Assembly: GCF_019900845.1 (NCBI RefSeq)
Contig: NZ_CP074570.1
Coordinates: 1 to 64,000, forward strand
Length of the DNA stretch: 64,000 bases
Reading direction: 5' to 3'
DNA from: Paraneptunicella aestuarii
GTDB taxonomy: Bacteria; Pseudomonadota; Gammaproteobacteria; Enterobacterales; Alteromonadaceae
In this document: positions 38,013 through 46,300 of the stretch, piece after piece
Layout of the letters: each line of letters starts with the position of its first letter
How positions within the stretch are numbered: position 1 is the stretch's first letter
The notes under the pieces: generated by a model
What the model was told of the DNA's origin: nothing
Database searches by the model: none
Seen by the model: the letters and a program-made list of their open reading frames with translations, nothing else
Program-made: the position numbers and the translations under genes

Positions 38013-38175
38013 GACCGAGCTGAAAGCCCTCACCAGGAAAGGTTTAACGCTGGTAACTTTTAGACTTGAACTGGCATTTTACTCTCAGGATTACTGTTAG
38101 ATGGATACCGGATAACGCGACACCTTTTCGGTATGACGAGTGTAGGGAGATTGGACTAAACAAGGAGCTAGATAT
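38013..38175. other. Short region between CRISPR array and exporter gene
   Basis: About 160 bases between the degenerate last repeat and the convergent exporter gene. I see no gene and no clear terminator. Confidence 0.5.
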
Positions 38176-40323
38176 TTAACTCATAATTAGTATGCCATTT
38201 TCATCGCTTAGCTCTTTGGATACCTTACTAATTCTTCCATTTTCTACCTGAATCACTTCGTCGGCATAAGATATTGTCTCTGGTCGGTGGGCTATGAATA
38301 TTCTGGTTATCTCTAACTTTTTAAGATTCTCGTTTACCTGTTTCTCTGTATGTAAATCCAGATGTGATGTGCCTTCGTCGATAAATAGAATCTTGGGTCT
38401 TTTGTAAAGCGCTCTTGCGAGGAAAATTCTTTGTAATTGTCCACCGGAGAGTCCGTGTCCCATTTCACCGACAATGGTTTGGTAACCCATGGGCATTTGA
38501 ATAATATCGTCATGAATGGCTGCACTTCTTGCTGCATTTTCTATTTCTTCCTGATTCGGTGCATCGTCATAGAAGGTAATGTTTTCAGCGATGCTCCCCC
38601 TTAGCATTTGATCTTCTTGAAGCACAACGGCAATTGAGTTTCTAAAGTCTCGCGTGTTTTGCGGAGTGAGCGTTGTTGCACCTATTTTTATTATTCCTGT
38701 GTCAGCATGAAGTATGCCTAAGAGTATTTTGAATAGTGTGGTTTTGCCTGCACCTGAAGGGCCAATAATCGCCGTGTTTTTCTTTGCTTTTATTTCTATA
38801 TTGGCGTTATCAAAAATCCATGGCTCACCATCACCATACCTGAATGACAAATTAGAACAGGTAATGTTTGCGAGTTTGTCTGCTTCTGGTATGAGTTGGT
38901 CGGATGCAGGCTCTGGTTCGTGGGAAACGATTTCCTTTAACCTCTCAGTGTGAACTAGCACCATTTGGTATTCTGTCCATTTATCAACTACAGCTCTCGC
39001 CCTATCAGAAAAGTTTTGCCTTAAGCTGAGATAGGCGAACAACATACCGATTGAGAATGTTGAGTCTGAGATCATAAACACCGAAAAGTAGACGATTAAA
39101 ATTGTTTCGACTGCTACTGACAACTGAAGAACCGCATCACTTTGAGTTTGCAATTTTCCGAGTTGCCATGACTTTGCCAGGCTATCAACAAAGGCATTCT
39201 CCCACTTGGCTTGTTGTGTCGATTCTTTGTTATAGAGCTTGATGCTGGAAACGGCGTTTAGAGTCTCTATGAAGGTGGATGATTCTTCTGCTTTGGTTTG
39301 CATTTCATCATGCGTTAGCTGTTTTTGCCTGGTCACAATGATGCGTTTGAAAATGAAATAGAGGCTTAGTCCGACCAAAGGGATAAGTGTGAGGTTAGCA
39401 CTGTAATAAAGCATCAGTGCCAAAGAACCAATCACCATAATTCCATCAATAAATATTGAAGCAACTCCGGTTGTGAGCAGTTCTTTTATGGGTTCCAACG
39501 AGCTGATTCGGGATATGAAATCTCCGATATTACGCTTTTCAAAATAGGGAATAGGTAATTTAAGTAAGTGCGAAAGAATGTTTCTCGCCAATTGAAAGCT
39601 GAGAAGATATCCCATGTGTAAAAGAAGATATCCTCGTACTAATTGAGTAATAAAAGCGACAATAATCAGCGCCAATACCCCGAAAGTTATTGCATTTAAT
39701 GTATCTATCGCATTTTGGGACACGAGCTCATCGATTGAAAATTGTATGAATAAGGGGAGCGCCAGACTGACCAATTGTAGTAAGAGCGAGTAGGAAATCA
39801 CTTTCACTATGCCAGACTTTAATCCGTGAGCTTTCGTGAGAAGGTTGCTGATCCCAAATGATTCGCCCTTATTTTCTTTTACGAATTCGATCGTAGGTTC
39901 TAACTCGAGGATTATACCGGTGAATCTCTTGTCTGCTTCGCTCCAGCTTATATGGCGTTCTCCCATTGCGGGATCGATGATGATTAACTGATTGCCTTTT
40001 ATGGCCTTCAAAACGACAAAGTGCTTTAAATCCCAATGTAATATTGCTGGCAAAGAAGCCTCTTCCAAATACTCGATTTCTGCTCTGAGTGGGCGTGCTG
40101 ATAATCCAAGGCTGTGTGACAGCTCAATCAGGTTTTGTACTGTTAATCCTCGGTTCGATACTCTATGGCGAGTGCGTAGTGTTTCCAGACTGATATGTTT
40201 ATTCCAATATCCACATATCATTGCCAGGCATGCTAAGCCACACTCTGCCGCTTCTGACTGATAAATTATCGGCAGTTGATTTATGTTTCCCCTGGCTTTG
40301 TTTAAGAGTGTTTGAATAGCCAT
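38176..40323 (-). CDS. ABC exporter with N-terminal C39 peptidase (graspetide export/maturation)
   Basis: A 715-residue bifunctional transporter that should remove a leader peptide and export the product. The N-terminal C39 domain has the oxyanion Gln22, catalytic Cys28 in AAECGLACLAM, His101 in WDLKHFVVL and Asp117 in IIIDPAMGE, so it looks active. A six-helix membrane domain (about 165-430) follows, then the ATPase with Walker A GPSGAGKTTL, signature LSGGQLQR and Walker B ILFIDEGTSHLD. The ATG immediately follows the TAA of the HlyD-like gene. An outer-membrane TolC partner is not in the window. Confidence 0.93.
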   Translation of the reverse strand: MAIQTLLNKARGNINQLPIIYQSEAAECGLACLAMICGYWNKHISLETLRTRHRVSNRGLTVQNLIELSHSLGLSARPLRAEIEYLEEASLPAILHWDLKHFVVLKAIKGNQLIIIDPAMGERHISWSEADKRFTGIILELEPTIEFVKENKGESFGISNLLTKAHGLKSGIVKVISYSLLLQLVSLALPLFIQFSIDELVSQNAIDTLNAITFGVLALIIVAFITQLVRGYLLLHMGYLLSFQLARNILSHLLKLPIPYFEKRNIGDFISRISSLEPIKELLTTGVASIFIDGIMVIGSLALMLYYSANLTLIPLVGLSLYFIFKRIIVTRQKQLTHDEMQTKAEESSTFIETLNAVSSIKLYNKESTQQAKWENAFVDSLAKSWQLGKLQTQSDAVLQLSVAVETILIVYFSVFMISDSTFSIGMLFAYLSLRQNFSDRARAVVDKWTEYQMVLVHTERLKEIVSHEPEPASDQLIPEADKLANITCSNLSFRYGDGEPWIFDNANIEIKAKKNTAIIGPSGAGKTTLFKILLGILHADTGIIKIGATTLTPQNTRDFRNSIAVVLQEDQMLRGSIAENITFYDDAPNQEEIENAARSAAIHDDIIQMPMGYQTIVGEMGHGLSGGQLQRIFLARALYKRPKILFIDEGTSHLDLHTEKQVNENLKKLEITRIFIAHRPETISYADEVIQVENGRISKVSKELSDENGILIMS

Positions 40324-41517
40324 TTAGAGAGCTTCCGAATTAAATAATTGGTGAAATAGGGGCTGTTCAGCAATGATGATCTTGATATTTACTCTCATAC
40401 CATGAGTGAGTTTTAGTGAATCGTCGTAACTACCAACCTTTCCTCGATAAAACGAAGTTGGAATGCCTTCGGCAATACCTGAATATACAGAGCTCTGTTG
40501 TATGGATTCTGACGTGATATTAATTCTGGCAGGGTGCCATTTTTCTGATGATCTAATGCCTGGTAATTGAATCAGTGCGCTAACGGTTTTACCTAAAAGC
40601 GCTCTTGTATTTGGCGGTATCAGAGCTGTGATTTCTTGCTTTGGGGTTTCGGGGGTAATGGTGAATAGCCATTCATCCGGTTTTACATATTGCCCTTTCA
40701 CTAGGTTTTGGTTGTAGGTTATTAGCCCAGACTGAGTCGCATAAAAGGTTTTGCTTAGTGACAAATATCGTTTGTGTAGCGATAGTGTTTTGTATTCTAA
40801 ATCGCTCAGTTTTAATCGGTATTCTTCAATGGTTAAATCTCTTTCTGCACTCAATAACTCAGCCTTTAGCTGTGCCTGTTTGGCTTCATTAGCTGAACGT
40901 ATCCGATGAATATCATATTCCATTGAATTTCGTAGCTCTCTTTCGTAGTCAATGCGGCTGATGGTGCCTGATGCGACTAATGTCGATACGTCTGATTGAA
41001 CAGCGTCATGAGACTCCAGCATTTTTGTTCGAATGTCCTTAACCCTTTCCAGTTGTGACATTAATTGCGCTTGCTGACTTTGCGACAGCGTTAATTCTTT
41101 TAATTTTGCATTGAGTGCTGCTTCGAGTATTTCTTGTGTAGAAGTCAGGATTTGCTTTTCTTCATCCAACAGAGCCATTTCAGTGGCAAGTTGAACGAAA
41201 TCTGTTGAGGAGTGAATCTCTAGTAGCTTGTCTCCTTCTTTCACGAGCTCCCCATCCTTGAAGAACTGTTTGGACATTATGCCTGGGTTAACACTTTTTA
41301 TTTCAACAGATGGCTGCTCAGGCTGCACAATGCCTTCAACAATGACCGTGCGCTTGATTGGCACCAACAACACAACTAAGCACACAGCTAAAATGGCAAC
41401 AATGCTGAAGAGCGCGAAGTATTTATATCCCTTTGGTTGCGGAATGAAGGATTCTCCATAAAAACTTTTATAGGCAGAATCCAGGCATTCTTGTCGGTAC
41501 AACTGTTCTAAACTCAT
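40324..41517 (-). CDS. HlyD-family periplasmic adaptor
   Basis: This membrane fusion protein would link the ABC exporter to an outer-membrane channel. With the start I chose (ATG 41517, MSLEQLYRQECLDSAYKSFY) it has 397 residues. An upstream ATG at 41631 would overlap the ligase gene by 109 bases, whereas 41517 follows its stop by five. It has one transmembrane helix near residues 33-53 (YFALFSIVAILAVCLVVLLV), a biotinyl-lipoyl-like half (GIMSKQFFKDGELVKEGDKL), a long coiled coil and a C-terminal beta domain. Such adaptors pair with C39 exporters of bacteriocins in Gram-negative bacteria. Confidence 0.92.
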   Translation of the reverse strand: MSLEQLYRQECLDSAYKSFYGESFIPQPKGYKYFALFSIVAILAVCLVVLLVPIKRTVIVEGIVQPEQPSVEIKSVNPGIMSKQFFKDGELVKEGDKLLEIHSSTDFVQLATEMALLDEEKQILTSTQEILEAALNAKLKELTLSQSQQAQLMSQLERVKDIRTKMLESHDAVQSDVSTLVASGTISRIDYERELRNSMEYDIHRIRSANEAKQAQLKAELLSAERDLTIEEYRLKLSDLEYKTLSLHKRYLSLSKTFYATQSGLITYNQNLVKGQYVKPDEWLFTITPETPKQEITALIPPNTRALLGKTVSALIQLPGIRSSEKWHPARINITSESIQQSSVYSGIAEGIPTSFYRGKVGSYDDSLKLTHGMRVNIKIIIAEQPLFHQLFNSEAL

Positions 41518-41522
41518 TGGTT

Positions 41523-42620
41523 TCAGGTTTCCAAATGAGCATGAAGTGCGTGGCTGTCTTCCATGAGCGAGCGATAATCTTCCGTTTGATAGTATTGCTC
41601 CAATGTTGCTGAGCTGTTCGAGCCATCCCATTTAAATTGCAGCGAAGCTGAGAGAACAAATTGGCAGAAAATATCGAGCAAGCGCATTTCTGGTAATGAT
41701 TCCTCAATCCAAAGGAACTGACCCATGGGGTTTATCTCCAAAAAAATGAATGTGCCATCGGGTTTTAAAATTAAATCAATGGCGCTATAGGCAAGGCCGA
41801 GACTGTGGGTGAGGGAAATGCACTTTTGCACCATGTCGTCGGGTAGAGTAAAGGTTGAGAGTTCCGGTCTTTTGTCTTCCAGATCTCCAAGCCTCCAATC
41901 TATTTGCGATGATTCGTGAGATTGGGAATCTATGGCGACGGCTTGACAGGTTGAGCCCATTACAATGACTCTAAGTTCCAGCTTCTTGTTCTCGTAACTC
42001 TGGTAAATCGCCGGACAGCTTTGAATGTCTTCTTTACTGGTAAAGTCTGCGGAGGAAACTAAGGAAGAAAATACTTTCAGTGCGTAGTCCTTTATCCGCC
42101 AGTCCATGTAGGCCAAAGGCTTATAGATCACTTTATCGTTTTGACTTTCTATAAAGCTCAGCACTTCGTCGGCATCATTGCTGATCAGGGTTTTTGGCAG
42201 GTGGAACCCCAATTGCTGAGCCTTTTGAAGTTGGCTGATCTTATTTTCGGCATTCATCGCTGATGTATGGTTGTTGATCCAAAAGGCATTACCGTTGGCA
42301 ACCGATAGAGCGCCATTTAATGTTTCTTCCAGATTTTTGTATGCGATGTGTCTATCGGTTTCTTCGTATTCTTTGCTGATCTTTTGCACATAAAAGCGGC
42401 GGGACCAAATCACATCAAAGTCTTTAAAATTAACGTTATTAGCGCCGTTAGAAAACACTTCCAATTCATTTTGATGGAGGTTGCTAATGGAAAGGGTTTG
42501 ATGTTTGGGTATGTCAGAATTGACCCAAATCTTGCATTCTGTCTCGTAGTATTTTTGCAATGCCCATTTTACTGCATCTGCATGTAAGTCTTGTAAGATC
42601 GTTGATATCAGTACCTTCAT
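41523..42620 (-). CDS. ATP-grasp RiPP macrocyclase, MvdC/MvdD type (graspetide synthetase)
   Basis: The 365-residue protein belongs to the ATP-grasp ligases that activate Asp/Glu side chains of a precursor peptide with ATP and join them to Ser/Thr (ester) or Lys (amide). Family marks are the N-terminal DVIWSRRFY, KVIYKPL (ATP-binding Lys), the LELRVIVMG strand, SAIDLILKPDG and the metal/ATP-binding FLEINPMGQFLWIE, nearly the MvdC/MvdD signature. It lies 105 bases downstream of a 50-codon precursor gene and directly before the adaptor and exporter genes. Only one ligase is present, while microviridin clusters have two. ATG 42620 has GGA eight bases upstream. Confidence 0.92.
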   Translation of the reverse strand: MKVLISTILQDLHADAVKWALQKYYETECKIWVNSDIPKHQTLSISNLHQNELEVFSNGANNVNFKDFDVIWSRRFYVQKISKEYEETDRHIAYKNLEETLNGALSVANGNAFWINNHTSAMNAENKISQLQKAQQLGFHLPKTLISNDADEVLSFIESQNDKVIYKPLAYMDWRIKDYALKVFSSLVSSADFTSKEDIQSCPAIYQSYENKKLELRVIVMGSTCQAVAIDSQSHESSQIDWRLGDLEDKRPELSTFTLPDDMVQKCISLTHSLGLAYSAIDLILKPDGTFIFLEINPMGQFLWIEESLPEMRLLDIFCQFVLSASLQFKWDGSNSSATLEQYYQTEDYRSLMEDSHALHAHLET

Positions 42621-42685
42621 GGTGTTATTCCGCTTTATTCAGTTGGGGTAGACGGGGTTTGCGACTGCAATTTTTATGGAGTAGA

Positions 42686-42711
42686 GGTTATGCAGGATTC
42701 CCTACATAACC
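42686..42711 (-). promoter_or_regulatory. Hairpin between precursor and macrocyclase genes
   Basis: GGTTATG t AGG gaat CCT g CATAACC forms an almost continuous 11-bp stem in the 105-base gap after the precursor stop. No T run follows, so it is not a classic terminator. It could act as an mRNA stabiliser or partial attenuator that gives excess precursor over enzymes, as often seen in RiPP operons. Confidence 0.5.
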
Positions 42712-42725
42712 TTTTCTAAAAAGGC

Positions 42726-42878
42726 TTAGTGAATTCTTTCGTATTTAGGCTCTATTCTGTCCGGCGTTATGGACGTACCAGCACCAACCATGTTGGACTC
42801 GTCCATCTTAAGTTGGCGAGCCAGTTTGCGACCCAGAAGAGTTTTCTTTTCTTTGTTGTCAGTTTTGATGTTTTTCAT
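42726..42878 (-). CDS. Graspetide (RiPP) precursor peptide, 50 residues
   Basis: This small gene heads the ligase-adaptor-exporter operon. ATG 42878 is preceded by AAAGGA with an 8-base spacer. The leader is basic and helical (residues 1-25, including LLGRKLARQLK), followed by MDESNMVGAG. If C39 cleaves after Gly34, Leu falls at -12, Glu at -8 and Val at -4, which fits the double-Gly leader pattern with AG in place of GG. The predicted core is TSITPDRIEPKYERIH: donors Thr35, Ser36, Thr38 (and Lys45), acceptors Asp40, Glu43, Glu47. I infer up to three side-chain esters. No Cys is present, which argues against lanthipeptides. Confidence 0.85.
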   Translation of the reverse strand: MKNIKTDNKEKKTLLGRKLARQLKMDESNMVGAGTSITPDRIEPKYERIH

Positions 42879-43307
42879 TTCAGATTTCCTTTAATAAATC
42901 TTATTCAACATAAGCATTCTTATCGCTTCAAATAACGGCCCCTTTCTATTGGACGTACGCCTATATTTGAGATCATTACTTGCGCGAAAGAGGCTATTAC
43001 TACGATTAATTTTTTGTCTTGTTACGAGTAAAAATAATTAATCAAGTCTTCTTCAGGTTAATGTTTTTGCCTGAAGCGCTGAGAAAGTTAATCCGGAAAG
43101 AAAATTTCGAGTTATAAATAATGAGCCAGAAGCATTAAATATTGAGACATGTTGCTTGTTCAAACTCTATTTTTGATAGAGCAGGAAATGAAAAAGTGCT
43201 TGCAGATTCTATGTTGTGAGGGAACCTGAATTATTAAATGTTAGTAGACGGTATGTGATAAATTAGTTTACTTTTTTAGAAAATTTAAAAGCAGTAATCT
43301 TTCACAA
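42879..43307. other. 429-base divergent promoter region of graspetide operon and sensor gene
   Basis: The region separates the - strand precursor operon from the + strand sensor gene. It is AT-rich and holds an inverted repeat CTTCAGG...CCTGAAG (43051-43076). I could not fix promoter boxes with confidence. Regulator binding sites are expected here if the sensor gene controls the operon. Confidence 0.5.
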
Positions 43308-46300
43308 ATGCTTAGAATGTTGTTTGCCTTTGTATTCCTGGTCCTTTCTTCTTCCAAATCTTATTCCTACCCGTTAGAAAATAATTTTAGATTTAGTTCG
43401 TTTAATCATGAATGGTTTAATTTACCTGTTGGTGTTAATAATGTTGTTAAAGATAAGCAAGGATATTTGTGGCTTGCTCATGTTGGTGGTGTTGTGAAAT
43501 TTGATGGATTTAAGATCCAGAGTTTCAAATCGATCCCTGGTGATCATAATTCACTCACCCATGATCTGGTTACTGATATGGGGATCGACAGGCAAGGTTT
43601 TATCTGGGTGAGTACGTCTCATGGATTAAATAGAATCGATCCAGCAAAAAATAAGTTCACTCGGTACTTGATTGATCCTGATAGTGCTGGGAGTTTGGCG
43701 GGAAAAACAATAAAAGCGCTCAGAATAAGGTCTGATGGTAAGTTGTGGCTGGTGACTTCTTTGGGATTGGTTCTATTCGATCCGGATCATCGAAGCTACC
43801 AATTTATTGAACAGATCATTCCTGAGTTAAATGAGTTTGAAGACGCTAAATGGATCGATATGGACGCTTCCGAGAATTTATGGGTTGCCACCAGAGATGG
43901 TGTTCTTTTTTATTTTGATCTCATCAACAACTCCTTCCTAAAGATTCCTTTGGTTGATGTTACGGAAAACGCCGTGGATTCCCGTATTGTTGAGGCTTTG
44001 GAAGTTGTGTCTGAAGGTAAGGTTTGGGTTGGCTTTCAAAATAATGGTGTGGCTATTTATGATGTCCGTACTCAAAAGGTTAAGCGCCTAAAATCAGATG
44101 GAACTGAAAACAGTATAATCAGTAACAGGATCACCAGTATTTTCGAGGATCACTGGGGACAAATTTGGATCGGCACTGACGGTGAAGGGGTTTCGGTGAT
44201 CCGCAATGAGGAAATCCTTAACATTGCCCCGACAGGTGAAGATAAATCTAGCATTGCCAATGTTTTCATTAACGGTTTTTATCAAGATAATAATGGCAAT
44301 ATCTGGATTGCTACGTACGGTGCCGGGATTTACCTGTTAAGAGCCGATTTTATTCGTGTGGGTAACATTTCTAAAGCGTCCACAGACTGGAAACGAATGG
44401 AGCTGGGACGAATTTGGGGGCTTTCGGTTGATCGTTCTGGCAAGCTGTGGGTGGGAACAGATCAGCATGGCGCTTTGGCTTTCGATTTTGAAGGTGAAAC
44501 GATCAATCAGTATTTTCATCGTGGATCTGACGCAAACAGTATTGGTCACAATCGGGTGATGGATGTATTGCAGACATCTAATGGAAATATATGGTTTTCA
44601 ACTAATCGTGGATTAAGTGAACTCAATCCGGGTACTGGTCAGATGCATCGTTATTTCTACGAAACAGACAATAAGTTGCTATACAATATTTTTTCCCGGT
44701 TGTTTGAAGATAGTGAGGGAAACCTGTGGGTCTCGGTTCTTGGTGGAGGTTTGCTTCGTCGTTCACCATTCGGTGAGTTTACTCATTTCGCACATTCAGG
44801 TCTGGATGGAGATATTAGCCATAACTATGTTACCAGCATTACCGAAGACGATGAGAAAAGAGTCTGGATTGGCACTCAGAATGGTTTGAACTTGTTTAAT
44901 CCTGAAACTGAGAAATTCCAGCATTATGAAACCGACTTTACTATTTGGTCTTTGGCTTATGATCCAGAGTATAAGAAACTTGTTATTGGCACTTCTGGTG
45001 GATTGGTGATTACGGATCCTTATGATCCAGTATTCACTTTTGTTAGTGGTACTACAGGTGTAAGCAATCCGTCGGTTTACTGTGTTTTGGTTGATAGGGG
45101 AAACTACTATGCCGCGTCGGGTCTTGCACTGAACAAGGTGAATCATCAAGGTGATATTGTAAGCACTTACTATTGGTATCAGGGTTTTCAAAAAGGCTAT
45201 AATTTGAATTCCTGTACAAAAGATAATTCTGGAAATCTATATTTTGGTGGGGATGATGGTATTTCTTATTTTCATCCCGATAAGTTGGTTTTATCTAACT
45301 CTACGCCGCATGCAACGATTCAATCCCTAAAAGCTTATGAGTCCAGTACATCGGGCTATACAAAGTTGGTGAACACCGCAGATCTGATGTCTTTACCTCA
45401 TACATTCAATGATTTGAAAATAAACTTCAGCGGGTCATTTTTTGAAGATATTGAAGGGTTACGTTTTAGATACCGATTACTTGGCTTGAATCCTGATTGG
45501 GTGGTATACGCGAGTGATTCTGCTAGTGAGCTTGTAGGCTTAGGGCCTGAACATTTTAGTATTTATTCAAATTTGAGCCCGGGACTATACCAATTCGATG
45601 TGCAGTATTTCCATTCTAATGGTGGGGAATCGGATGTTGTATCTCTGAAGTTCCAGATACTGCCACCCTGGTGGAGAACTCCAGTCGCTTATGTTGGCTA
45701 TGTGCTAGTGGCATTTTTTCTGATTTGGATGGTTATTAACTGGCGAACCCGGTCTTTATTGAGAACTCAGGTAAAGCTGGAAAGTATAGTGAGAAGCAGA
45801 ACCGAGGAATTGCAAACTCTAGCCAATAAAGCCACATTACTGGCGAAACAGAAAGATCACTTGTTTGCTAATGTTTCCCATGATTTTAAAACGCCCCTTA
45901 CTCTTATACTTAGCCCGATAGAACAATTGATTGAAAAAGACACCAGTTCTGAGAGGGTCAAGCAATATAACCTGATTAGAAACAACGCTCTTAATTTACA
46001 AGAGCTCATTGATCAGGTGTTGGAATTGTCTCGTATTGATTCACAAGAGTCTTTGAAGTGGTCAAAAGTGAAAGTACAGGAAGTCATTAAAGAAGTGGTC
46101 TTTGCGTTTAAAGAACATGCCGCAAGGAAAGATATTTTGTTGCGGTATGAGTTTGTGAATGATTGTTCCACTATTTACCTTGGTGTTTTCGAAGGTTCGT
46201 TGTACAGGATCCTGTTTAATCTGGTTTCCAATGCAATCAAATACAGTCCGGCGAATTCTCAAGTGGATATGATGATAGAAGCTAGGGCTGAGGACGTAGT

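Noticed and set aside
36856..38063. Open frames inside the CRISPR array coding repeated VAPYAGAWIE or HPTRVRGLK units.
   Set aside because: They are translations of the 32-base repeat in different frames, not genes.
42729..42935. 68-codon + strand ORF opposite the precursor gene.
   Set aside because: No ribosome-binding site; it is the antisense of the precursor, which has a good start signal and fitting context.
42920..42976. An 18-codon - strand ORF upstream of the precursor, ending PIERGRYLKR, looking a little like a second core.
   Set aside because: It has no ribosome-binding site and no leader, and the resemblance is only a few residues plus the shared octamer GGACGTAC.
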